This document shows, piece after piece, positions 35,791 to 46,432 of a DNA stretch of 64,000 nt (positions within the stretch are counted from its first letter, which is position 1; each line of letters begins with the position of its first letter). The DNA lies in assembly GCF_036785885.1 (NCBI RefSeq), contig NC_092323.1:13462501-13526500 (forward strand), written 5' to 3'. The notes under the pieces are model-generated. The model saw nothing but the letters and a program-made list of their open reading frames with translations, made no database searches and was not told the DNA's origin. The stretch is from Coffea arabica (Eukaryota > Streptophyta > Magnoliopsida > Gentianales > Rubiaceae). Made by a program: the position numbers and the translations under genes.

Positions 35791-35921
35791 TTTTTGGGTC
35801 GATTTCCAATTTTGAAAGAATCTTGTTTCTTTCCTTTGCTTCACTTAACTAAAAAAATAGCAATTCAAACAATCCCTCTAAAGCAAAATAATAGTAGCAC
35901 CACATAGAGGTTTCTTGTGCT
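35791..35921 (+). other. Patchwork of short copies from elsewhere in the window
   Basis: Successive patches match distant loci in direct orientation. 35791-35815 matches about 8026-8051 (one G missing). 35815-35847 is identical to 8095-8127. 35846-35885 matches 32692-32731 with one mismatch. 35883-35897 matches 20083-20097, 35895-35906 matches 20058-20069, and 35901-35919 matches 19266-19284. Then U3 starts, matching 20044 onward. Neighbouring patches overlap by 2-6 shared bases. This looks like filler DNA from template switching. Confidence 0.8.
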
Positions 35922-37037
35922 ACTGGAATTTGCTGTAGCACCACATAAAATCACAGAAAGGCAAAATAATAGTAGTACTTTTTGTGATGTGATATTATTT
36001 TAAAAAATTACTTAAAATAATATTATAGTATTTTTTTTATGATATGATGTATGTAAAATTAAAAGATAGTTGAAAAATTGTGCTTATGATACAAGTAAGA
36101 TAATATTTGTAATTTTTTTTCTCAAAATATACTGTCCAAACGGACCAACAAACTAGTGCCTCCGAACCTAGTATTAAGATTTGAGACAGTCGGGCCAAAA
36201 AGGAACTTATTGGAATATAGATCAGTGCATATCTACGACAAAGAATCCCAACAAACTACTTCACTAAGATTTGGCTTTACAGCTAAACACCTAGAGGAAA
36301 CTGTAAAGTTTCCTTTTTTAATCTTTATATATGTACCCCCATTTGTACACTAGAATATATATAGTTCTATAGTTTGTCTTTTAAAGTGATGAACAAGTTG
36401 GCAGGAAATAATTTTCAGAGTGCTCATCAGTGATAGCGAGAGAACTTATAAAATAGGACAAATTGAACATGCAAGTCTTGAAAACAATGCCCAGTGGAGA
36501 GATCCTCATCCAGAAAAAGAATCAGTTTTATACGTTAAGCATTTCAACTGTGCCCAATATAATGCTTATCTGAACTATATATAAGCCTGAGATTAAAGGA
36601 ATCCCACGTACAATTTAAGTATATTTTAGCTCAAAAAATTCAAGTATATGTTAATATGTAGGTTTTCCCTTTTGTTAATTTTTGTAAATGCTGTGTTCAT
36701 TCAGCTTAGAAACTCTTTCCTTCATATCAAATAAGAGTGCTAATACTTCCCATTAAATCAGGAAAAAACTTTTAATTAACTACTATATTGTACTGCAATG
36801 AATCCTTTATTTATTTTTTTTTTTTTTGCAGCCAAGTTTGATTCACTTATCCTCTTGCTGGTTGTTGAGCCTACATCTCCAGAGTACTACTGATCTAGTT
36901 GTCGAGAATTTGAAACAAAATAGTTATTGCGAGTCTTTTTTTTTTTTGCTGTTTTTCATGTAATTTAATTACTAAAAGTGCCTCCAGCTAATATGTAATT
37001 TTTTTTTCATTTTCTACCAAACAAAATGGAACTATAT
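35922..37037 (+). repeat. U3: block nearly identical to U2
   Basis: This is the direct-repeat partner of 20044-21095, at about 97-98% identity by eye, with a short extra T-rich stretch near 36.94-36.99 kb. Homology ends at ATGGAACTATAT. It lies directly downstream of the 3' end of C2 gene 2 in the array order. The open frame at 36156-36353 mirrors that at 20278 with a few substitutions. Confidence 0.87.
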
Positions 37038-37395
37038 TACGAGTTCTCCAACTATAAACACTTCTCAGGTCTCTGACCCTTCTTTAGTTTGGCTTGTATT
37101 ATGGGGACAATTATGAACTTCCACGTTAGTAGATATACCAATCGGAAATAATAATTTAGAAGGGGAAAAAATGGAAAAGGAAAAAAAAAGTAGGGACTAG
37201 AACAATTGAAGAAAAGTTGGATTCACAATTTCTTCAAAACGACTTACAAAAGCTGCCTACTGAAAACATACAATTGTCAGCAAAACTCCTGTGCTAAGTA
37301 AGTGCACATATTAGTATTATGAATGACTACGTAGAACTAATCCATTAAGCTAATCTAAAATTAATTAAGCACCTTAGTGCTTTACAGCCGTTAAT

Positions 37396-37983
37396 CTACA
37401 AGGCCTCTAGAGCAAATCCAAGTGCAAAGTAGTCATAATCAACATAATCAAGAGATTGACATCTACTGTCGTTGCAACCACATGAATGATCCCACCTCCT
37501 TTCGTTAGTCATCTCTGGAACTCCAACTTTCACCTTGACCTGCACTGAGGGGGGCTTGACATCTTGATGCAAGCATGGATTCTTTGAATTCATCCGAACC
37601 CATGTCTCAATTTCCATGTTTGGTGATTCAAAAACATTTTTCCAGGGAATTTCAGCTCTTCCCAAGATTTTTGATCCACCGGTAAGTCTTCCAAGAATTG
37701 GTTTAGTGCTTCTCCATCTCAACTCAAAGACAACGTTCCCTTGCCTCAAGGAGTTGATGGCATCTTCAGTTCCTTGGCACTGCAGTGAAAAAAATTCATC
37801 CCAAAACAAATCAGATTTGGATGAGATTTCTTTGGTATTGAGTTGGACTCTTGTGTTGTTTCCTGCTGATAGACAGCATCTCACAAACAAGTGTCCTGAA
37901 GACTTGAACTCAATATTTTTAGCTCTTATGATGCTTAACTCGCATTTAAGGCTAGAGGAACATTGAAAAGAAGCATCCATCAT
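37396..37983 (-). CDS. C2-domain protein, copy 2, intronless, 195 aa
   Basis: This frame starts MMDASFQCSSSLKCELSIIR and ends LGFALEAL. The C2 fold spans about residues 10-160, with KSSGHLFVRCCLSAGNNT, VQLNTKEISSKSDLFWDEFF, VVFELRWRSTKPILGRLTGG and ILGRAEIPWKNVFESPNMEI, followed by a Cys-containing tail HSCGCNDSRC. Compared with copy 1 it lacks the arginine-rich DRLRRRRW segment and has extra residues near the end (DYVDYDYF). The family is predicted to bind membranes, but a specific role is not known to me. A TATAAATAG box stands about 95 bp upstream. It is intact and probably expressed. Its flanks are related to those of copy 1, which shows a segmental tandem duplication. Confidence 0.9.
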   Translation of the reverse strand: MMDASFQCSSSLKCELSIIRAKNIEFKSSGHLFVRCCLSAGNNTRVQLNTKEISSKSDLFWDEFFSLQCQGTEDAINSLRQGNVVFELRWRSTKPILGRLTGGSKILGRAEIPWKNVFESPNMEIETWVRMNSKNPCLHQDVKPPSVQVKVKVGVPEMTNERRWDHSCGCNDSRCQSLDYVDYDYFALGFALEAL

Positions 37984-38074
37984 CAGTGTGTGTAGTATGT
38001 GTGAGGGACAAAGACAACAAGAGACAAAAATTGAGGATTAAAGCTTCGATGAGGAGAAGCAATGTTTTGGTGGG

Positions 38075-38083
38075 CTATTTATA
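38075..38083 (-). promoter_or_regulatory. TATA box of C2 gene 2
   Basis: TATAAATAG on the minus strand, about 95 bp before the start codon. It is conserved in sequence and position with C2 gene 1. Confidence 0.7.
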
Positions 38084-39130
38084 GTTGCATCATGCATGGA
38101 CTTTCTTGATCTGGACAGTAGGGTGAACAAGGGAAAGTGATATACTATAACCTTTCGATGGAATAATAGAGAAATGTTTCCACAGGCCAATAAGATTTAG
38201 TTGCCATAAGCATTATCAAATTTGTTGTATTATTATATGCATGAAGCGAATCTACATGTGATTCTGTGAAAGATTAATTAAACATAAGCTCTTCAGATTC
38301 TTGAAAGGCTATGTATATTGATTCTTGAAAGGCTATGAACGACTAGTGGATGAAGATTGAGTTGAAATTCTTGGACGGTAAAGTTTAGTGGATTGATCAC
38401 TTGACTTGCAACTGGAACATTCGATCCAAAGAATTTGACAAATAGACAAAAACACATTTTCATGGGCTGCTGCTACTTTCTGTCCTATTAGTTACTGTGG
38501 TACACGACACATGTCCCCAGATAATTGGAACTTGTTCAATTGTTTGATTGTCCTTCCTTGCTATCTTGCTATTATCCTTAGTACCTCAGGAATGATCAGA
38601 TTGATTGAGGCAAGAATTGCTCAATTCTTTTCTTTCTACCTCATGGTGTGATGGTGACCTCTGTGGGGGAATGAAAATTTGGACTTCTGCTGGTGCCACA
38701 ATGATTTGATGTCATTGAATTTCAAAATTAAGCACAATTCAAAGCACCAATTTTTCAAGATAACGAAATTTCCAGCACCATTCGGCAATCGCGCCAGTAA
38801 CTAGCAACTAGCAAACCACTTGTAATCTAGTGGAACAAAAGAAAGTACAAAAGAGAAACAATCACCTCGAAAGCTTTTGCAGGTATCAGGAATCCTATCT
38901 TTTTCTTTTCTTTTTTTTTTCCTTTTGAACATATTATATGGAATAGTTAAAATGTCATTGCAGCTTAGAAAATTAATTCGTAATTGATTCCAAGGATTTA
39001 TTATATGCTGAATGTGTCGCATTTCCCAGCTGATTATGTATGCTTCTCAACAACCTGGCCCACAATTCGCTGGGGCAATTCCAATATTTCAATCAAAGGT
39101 AACTATTACTTACACTTCTTTCATGAGATA
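38084..39130. other. Upstream region of C2 gene 2
   Basis: Related to the region upstream of C2 gene 1, in the same order, for example GAAAGGCTATG, TTACTGTGGTACACGACACATGTCCCC, and GAATCCTATCTTTTTCTTTTC near 38.89 kb. No coding exon is supported. Confidence 0.65.
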
Positions 39131-40018
39131 ATTTCAGAAACCTCTCTTGAAGTTTTTTATAATATCACTCAACTCTTTTAATATTTTTTAAAATTTCACT
39201 TACTTCCCCTGTCAATTTGAGAAGACTAAATATTCCTATCAAAAGTCACAAATTGATAATATTACCCTTGCTCTTAATAGCTTTTTAACCAAAAAACAAA
39301 ACAAAATTTTTAAATCAAAAAATGTAGATTTAAAAAAAATAAATTGCTATCTAATAATGGTCCATATTTTTATATATCAAAGTCATGGTGTGACAATAAA
39401 GAATGTGAGTAAATTAAATCTAGTCAAAGTCAACCACATAGAAGGATTTTGGTGAGCAATTGACACATTAAAAAATTTCGTGAACAATTATACGAAAGTC
39501 AAGAAATTTTTTTAGAAAATATGATTTAATACATGATTTAGTTTAAGTTGCACTAAAAACTAAAATAAAAACTAAAATAGTCTCTTCATATGTGTAGTTT
39601 GTAATATAAATCCTACTTATAGGAAAAAACTTTATAAATAATTCCAAATTTAAAAAATAATCAAAAAATGATCTAATGAGCATCAAATATATATTTAGGA
39701 ATATCCTTTTTTTAAAATGTTATACATTATATTAGATAATAATTATTATATATCTATAAGATTACTTGTTATTGCATTTGTAACCGCTCATATTTTCATC
39801 TTATTACTTTTTATAACCTCATTTTATTTTTTATTCTTATTATAAACTTCATAAGTAGGATGACATAAGGGTAAACCAAAGTTTTTATTTTTCTTGCATT
39901 TCCTCTTTAGGGGGTAAAATGTTACTAGAAATGTCAATTCAAAGGAAGCATGTGAGATTTTAAAAATCTAAGACGCTGAGTGATGTTCAACAAAACGTTA
40001 GCGGAGGTTTCTAAAATT
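39131..40018. mobile_element. MITE-like element with long diverged inverted ends (probably Mutator-like)
   Basis: The left end runs ATTTCAGAAACCTCTCTTGA and then TCACTCAACTC..CACTTACTTCCCCTGTCAATTTG. The right end, reversed, runs ATTTTAGAAACCTCCGCTAA, then CATCACTCAGC..CACATGCTTCCTTTGAATTGACA. TTTCAGAAACCTCCCCTGA-type ends are common in plant Mutator-like non-autonomous elements. No transposase is present and I could not settle the target duplication. It sits just left of U4. Confidence 0.6.
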
Positions 40019-40044
40019 GTCCCTTTATTTATTGCCCTAGTCAC

Positions 40045-40534
40045 TATATTTTCTAGTAATTATGCATCCGTATTTCGTGAAAACTAAGTGAATTCTCATT
40101 CTTCCAAGTCCATGCAAGCATTATTTCCTCCTTTGAAGATGAAAAGCCCATAATTGCCAAGGAAAGAAGAGAATCCGGAAGGAAAGCTGAATATGTATAA
40201 TGTGTAACTAATTTCTTCTCTAGAACTACTGTACTATAAATAAAATTTGCAGTAGCTTACCAAGGAAAACAAGGAACTAGGGTTTGCAATAGCAAGGCAC
40301 AAGATCGCATAAAGGCAAAAACATTGTGCTTAACAACGTAGTGTTAACTGTTAAGATTGGCATCCCCCTGCCCCACCCCCCCCCCCCCCCCCCCCCCCCA
40401 CAAAAAAAAAAAAAAAGAGAGGTAATAGGATTGACACGGTCAGGGACAAAAAGCAGCGTATTAGAATATAGATCAGTGCATATCTACTAGATAAGGATCC
40501 CAACAAGCTCGTTCACTGAGATTTGGCTTTACAG
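40045..40534 (+). repeat. U4, first part (continues at 43180-43242 and 45259-45560)
   Basis: The landmarks of U1-U3 appear in order here: GCATCCGTATTTCGTG, GTAACTAATTTCTTCTCTAGAAC, GATCGCATAAAGGCAAAA, GAATATAGATCAGTGCATATCTAC and GAGATTTGGCTTTACAGC. The block is then cut by a hAT element, resumes with CTTTACAGCACAAGAACCCACAGG, is cut again by a Helitron, and resumes with ATCAACAAGTTGGAAGG and CAGTGATAGCGAGAGGACTT to about 45560. A run of about 25 C at 40376-40399 is unique to this copy. Confidence 0.8.
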
Positions 40535-43045
40535 CAATGTTTTCAAACCCGGACCGGGCCGGCCGGGTCGACCGGTTCGACCGCGACCCGGACATGTGTC
40601 CGGTCCGGTCTATAGGTTATGTTGACTTTTATAAGAAACCGGTCAAAACCGTAAAAAACCGTTCAAATCTTTAAAACCGGGTCGGACCGTGAACCGCGGT
40701 TTTCCAATTTTGAGTCAAAATTGACAAAAACTTCAATTTTGACCGATCCCTAATCTTCATTCTTCATTTCTTCACTTCGGCAACTTCGCTTTGCAGAACT
40801 TCGCAGCCTTCGCTCCTGCTCCAGTCTTCCTCTTCGCAGTTCGCAGTTCGCACTTCACTTCGCCGCTTCGGTCTTGGGGAAACGGCGTAGATCAGTTTTG
40901 GTGTGGATCAATTTTGGGGAAACGGCGTAGATGACCACTGGTTGGCGGTGCTCGTTGTCGACTGTGGGCTGAGGTGGTGCGGCTGGTGCGGCTGAGCAGG
41001 GTGGTGCGGCTGAGCAGGGTGATTGAGGTGGTGCGGCTGGTGCGGCTGAGCAGGGTGATTGAGCTGGTGCGGCTCCAATCTTGAAGCCTGAAGTTTTTCC
41101 GCCTGCTGCTCCGATTCCAAGGTCAGGCTCCCCATTCAAGTCTTCAACTAACTTGCCAACACGTTCCACCTCTTCATTGTCTCCTTAACAAAGTTCACAA
41201 TGATTGTGGAGTTTGTGCTATGATTCATCTGAAATGAATGATCACTGTGTTTATACTTTTCCTTTAATTGTGGAGTTTGTGCTATGATTTGACTTCTATC
41301 TATATATACATGTGATTCTTTCTGTTCTCAAGCATATTATTGGGTTTGTGGCCCTACAATTTTTTTTTTCAGAAGAAGAGCGACGGAGGATTGTACTGTC
41401 CATGCATGGACCTGATCATTTTTGCCCTGATGATTGCAGTACATGGAACAAAAAAAGTTTGCATGTGAAATTAAAAGAAGAGAGAAAATAGGAAAATTAT
41501 TGAAAGCTTATTTCCTAAATAGCATTACTTCAGAATAAATAGGAAACTCGAGATTGAGGGAACTGATCTTTACAAAGAACATCAAACTTGAGTGTGAGTT
41601 TCTTTTTTTTTTTTTTTTTTAAAAAAAAGAGTGGAATTCAGATCTATTGAGACTAAAATTTTCGGCCAGCCCAGTTCATTTTCATTAGAGTCCTACCATT
41701 CAACAGAACTACAAATGACGAAATCTGCAAAATTCCCCAGTAGAGAATTTCAAATCAAAGCCCATTTCCTCAACTGGATCAAGATTTCAGCGGTCTGAAT
41801 GCAATAGAGAAGGCTTTTAGCTTTGCTTGAATCATTTATTCATTTTCTCCTTGTTATTGTTTTCTTTATGCAGTCAACAGTTCAGCTGCCAAATGCATGT
41901 GTGTGTATCTGGCTTCTGTTTGTCCCCTGTCAGAATTGGATACTAGAATTGCATTCTAATAATAGTCTAATACATACTGATGCTTGACAAAGTTAACCCT
42001 GACCCCTGGAAGCTTCGAAAACCCAGACCAGATTGTGTCATTAGGCGTACGAAAAATTTTGAATATCTGCAAAACAAAACGACAATGATCTTTAAGGCCA
42101 CAGAGAAGAAAATTAGCTTGAAATCCATACAAAAATCTACAGTAACATGACAGATGAAAGTTATTTGATGTCTTTGAAAGTTATTTGATGTCTTTAAAAG
42201 TTATTTGATGTGCTATTATTTAAAAGTTATTTGATGTCTTTAAATCTCTGTGCTATTATTTAAAAGTTATTTGATGTCTTTAAATCTCTGTGCTGTTATT
42301 TAAAAGTTATTTGATGTCTTTAAATCTCTGTGCTATTATTTAAAAGTATATTTGATGTCTTTAAATCTCTGTGCAAAACCCAGTTACCGTGAAGATACTT
42401 AACACCCTCAAGAAATGCACAAGGCTTAGGGAATTAACTTCACTCGTGCTAAACGGTTGTTAGCTTTAATAATTTGTTTCAGTTTGTGTATATTAATTAT
42501 TTGTTAAGACTAGTTATTTTTAAATATCTCATTTTAGGATGGAGGCTGGTAGCGGTAGTAACTCACAATGTTCACCGGGGGGACCATTCAATAGTGAGGG
42601 ATCTGCAAGTCAGCCCCAAGGTCATAGGCAAAAGACAGATATAGAATTAAATGTTCAAATGGTAATTGGCATAGAATTATTTGTACTCTTTTATTTTTAT
42701 TTTTAAGATTTGTATCAGTTGGTGTGATGAAACTAATATGATTTTATACTTTTATCACTTGTCAGTGATTCACATAATGGTCTTGGATGATGATGATGAC
42801 TTGTCAAGATGGCTTTTTTTGAAGCTTTGTTGTCCCAGAATTATGAAGAAGATTATAGAAGCTTCAGAAATTGGGCTCGTTTGGACCTTTTGATTGTTTT
42901 CTAGACTTGTATTGTTTTTTGTTAATTTTAATATTTAGACAATTGGACATGTAAGTTTCATAACTATGTTAATTGTGTGTTAATTGTTGGATATTGCTCT
43001 TATATTTATTGTGGTTCAGCATTTATATTTTATTCTATGCATAGG

Positions 43046-43076
<31 letters not shown>

Positions 43077-43179
43077 TTATTTATTTATTTATTGAACCCC
43101 GGTTGAACCGGTCCGACCGGTTGAATCTCGACCCTTTCACCTCACCGGTTCGATTGACGGTCCGGGTTTGAAAACATTG
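40535..43179. mobile_element. hAT-superfamily element, 2645 bp, internally deleted
   Basis: The ends are CAATGTTTTCAAACCCGGACC and, reversed, CAATGTTTTCAAACCCGGACC, a perfect inverted repeat of at least 21 bp followed by more CCGGTT-rich sequence. CTTTACAG is duplicated exactly at 40527-40534 and 43180-43187, the 8-bp target size of hAT. U2 and U3 carry this octamer once (in GGCTTTACAGC) and show the empty site. Remnants of a possible hAT transposase are an N-terminal-like frame at 42540 (MEAGSGSNSQCSPGG) and an acidic LDDDDDLSRWLF segment at about 42785. The core is missing. GC-rich exon-like DNA with GGTGCGGCT repeats lies at 40.74-41.17 kb. Confidence 0.88.
42160..42375. repeat. Minisatellite of about 40-bp units in the hAT element
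   Basis: About four units of AAAAGTTATTTGATGTCTTT plus AAATCTCTGTGCTATTATTT stand in tandem, preceded by shorter partial units of AAAGTTATTTGATGTCTTT. Unit length is 40 bp, with few differences. Confidence 0.9.
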
Positions 43180-43242
43180 CTTTACAGCACAAGAACCCAC
43201 AGGATATCAAAAGGCTTCATTCTTTATTTACCCTTTACACAA

Positions 43243-45258
43243 CTAGTAATAGTTCACGTGCTTTGCACGTGATTGTAATATCTTAAAATATATTATTTTT
43301 CAGATACTAAAAGTTTTTTATGAAATTTTGATCATCAACATCATAATATAGTATTTTTATGTTATTTATTTTTTTAAGCTAGTTACTTTTAAAATTTTAT
43401 TAAATGAAAAGAGGCAGAAAGCGTTCCAATGTAATTGACATATCCTTTAGGATTGAATTTGGAATCATGTACCAAACACTTTTTGATTTATAGTTTGAAC
43501 TCTAACATATCAAATATTGATAATATCATGTATTACCAAAATTATTGTATATTCATGATTCTATTGCATATAAGCCACAATCATTGTAATTTTTTATAAA
43601 CGAAGAATATAATTAAGTTAGAAAAATAAATAAACATACATGTAATTTTAAATTCTTTGTATTATGTTAATTCTATTTTTGTCAATAATGGAGTATAAAT
43701 GATCCATGGTGTAAGGTTTTTTTGGCTTGTACATTCTAACAATTGAAAGTTTATAAATAGAGACAGTTGGAGTTTTTCTATTTTTCTTTTTTTATTCATA
43801 TTTTTAGCACAATCCAATGCAAAGCAAAAGCAACAAGTCTACTTTTTTTCATATGAGCACAATATTTTTGGTTTTAGTATTAGTTTTTTTGATGATCATG
43901 GAATTGGAATGAGAATTGTGGCTAATTAACAATTTTAATATTAATTTTTTGTATATTGCAGTGTTTTATTTTTTAATTGTCAATTTTTAATCCATAACCG
44001 CCATCATTATTATCAATTATTGAAATGCACTAAATATCTAATTACAATTGTCACCATAAATAAAATTTACTTAATTTTAAAGTTTTTCATTTCATAACCG
44101 TTTCCATTATTAGCTAATATTGCAATACAATAAATATATGTAATAATTAGAAAAAATAAGGGTATTTTGGGCATCGCTAAAAATAATTTGGATAACATTT
44201 TCATTTTATCAATTTTCATTTTAAATTTACTCTTATTATAATTCTTATTTTATCATTGGAAATGGTTTCTACCTTGATGGATGGATTTGATTTGCTCAAA
44301 CCAATACAAATGAAGCATTACCATATTATTGTCAATAATAATGTTTGTCTTTCCTTGGATATAAGTGATTTGAATGTTATCTTAAGTATTATTTGAAATG
44401 TATTCTAAATTTTTCATTCATTTGCTATTTACTTTATGTCATTTTATGAATAATTTTCAATTTTTCTTGTTTTAATCGATTGCTATTAATGATAATAGTG
44501 GTTTGTATATTGCTATTTCAATTTTTTTTTCCAATTTAATACTACTATTTAAGTTATAAATATGTCATCATTTTTTGTATATTGAAATTCCATTGGGTGC
44601 AATATGAAAAATTCTTTATATTGGCAAAGAGTGCATAATTGTAAAATTTGCTCGTGATATTTGTATGAAGATATACAGATGAACAAGTGTTCTCTTCGTC
44701 TTCTTCATTTTCTAGAGAGTACCTGTATTTTGACATTGATTTTTTTTTTTTTTTTTTACAATCTTAACTAACGACTAATGAGAAATATTTCATTCTTCAA
44801 TTAAGAAATTTTGATACGTATAATAATTGGAAATGGAGTCCAAGGGTAGGTAAATAGTTTTTAATGAGTAATTTTTAATTATGATTACCAATACTATCAA
44901 GATGTAATCAATTGGAGTGTTTTATTTCTTTTAATTAGTGCCACATTAAAATGCAATATTCTAATTAAGAGATATGAGGGTAATTTAGGGATAACAAAAA
45001 CTAAAATAAAAAAAATGTTTACACTTACACTCCCTAATACCAAGAGTGGAGTGCAATGGTAGGTAAATAGTTTTTAATGAGAAATTTTTAATTATAATTA
45101 CCAATGCTATAAAGATGTAATCAATGGGACTGTTTTATTTCTTTTAATTATTACCACTTTAAAATGCAATAATTTTAATTAAAAGACATGAGGGTAATTT
45201 AGGCATAACAAAAACTAAGATAAAAAAGTGCTTACACTTACACTCCCTAATACCAAGA
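43243..45258 (-). mobile_element. Helitron, 2016 bp, both ends identified, minus orientation
   Basis: Read on the minus strand it begins TCTTGGTATTAGGGAGTGTA (preceded by A) and ends with a perfect 8-bp stem TCACGTGC-AAA-GCACGTGA, then ACTATTA and CTAG (followed by T). Insertion between A and T is the Helitron rule. It interrupts U4, and the other U blocks run through the site without it. The interior is AT-rich with no RepHel and no clear captured gene. About 213 bp at its 5' end is duplicated in tandem, with the terminus TCTTGGTATTAGGGAGTGTA recurring inside. Confidence 0.85.
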
Positions 45259-45261
45259 TTC
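44835..45261. repeat. Tandem duplication of the Helitron 5' end
   Basis: 44835-45046 and 45050-45261 are two direct copies (about 90% alike). Both run GGTAGGTAAATAGTTTTTAA...GAGGGTAATTTAGG...CTCCCTAATACCAAGA. The inner copy therefore holds a second potential Helitron 5' terminus. Confidence 0.85.
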
Positions 45262-45560
45262 ATATAGTAATGAAAGAATATTGTTCGATTTCAAGTGATC
45301 AACAAGTTGGAAGGAAACAAACACTTTTTTCAAAGTGCTCAACTGCTTATCAGTGATAGCGAGAGGACTTACATAAAGTATAACAAATTAACTATGTAAG
45401 ATTGGCAAATGAAGCCAATGGAGCGAGCCTCACCTAGAAAAAAGAATCAATCTTATCCATTAAATACGAGCCAGATAACAAAAACTAGCAGCATCACTTA
45501 CCAATACTCATCTCAGATAACAATGACCTTAGACTAAAGGAAGCCCAGGCACAATCTAAC

Positions 45561-46432
45561 TAAATCTCAGATTCCTTCCCGTACAAACCTTTTATCTTGC
45601 TTACAATTTAAAGTACCTAATTGCTAAACCATTTCCATCCCTGCTATCTCACAGGCAGGTCCTTCCAAGGAAAAGATACTAATAAAGTAAGAGATGCATG
45701 CAAGAGATTGAGTCGATCAACAACCCAAAGAAATTCAAGACAAACAATCTGTCTAGAGATCTAAAATATGCAACAGCTGTAGAACTGTGCGTGTGCATGT
45801 CTGTAATATCCACGTAGATGAGTGTGCCTGGTGGCTACTTATTTAACTAAGAAAAGTAGCCTAGTTCCTTCAATCAGGCTCAATCTGGAACACTTTTCAA
45901 GCCTTGCAACCAAAATACAAGAAGATAACTGAGGTTCACGACTCGAGAGTCGAGACCAATGGTAACAATCGAAAACTAAAGTATTTCATAGCTAAAATGA
46001 AAAATTAAAAGAAATTGGCAAATAGATGACACCTATCTTCCCCATTACTTATATTGATAGGGGCTCATCAAAATGATTAGTCGTCAAATTTTTACAACCA
46101 AATGATAGACCAATCATAGCAAGTAGTAAAGCCTATGCATAATTCTTCTATGTTACAATTAATAATGAAATGCTTGTATAATTCTAAACCTAGTTTTCTA
46201 AACTCGATATCAACTAATAATAAGTGTGCCCTTTAAAAAACCTATTTTGCCTCGAACGAATCTGATAGGAGTACCTGTTATCTTCATGTGCACCTTTCGC
46301 GTCATCACCCTGTTCTAGAAAATTTACCAACCTAGTGGAAGCATTATGAACTTGTACCAACCTCACTGGCCACGTCCATTTACAGCATTTAATCGGAACC
46401 GGCAAAGGGCAATGACAGAAAGCAACGTTCTC
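45561..46432. other. Interval between U4 and the ABC transporter 3' end
   Basis: The region holds the presumed 3' UTR of the minus-strand transporter gene next to 46433. I see no other gene. A frame at 46214-46405 has no recognisable features. Confidence 0.5.

Noticed and set aside
40855-41169. A 104-codon minus-strand frame rich in Pro-Ala-Gln repeats
   Set aside because: It comes from GGTGCGGCT repeats inside the hAT element. An overlapping second frame is equally open, and no family is recognised.
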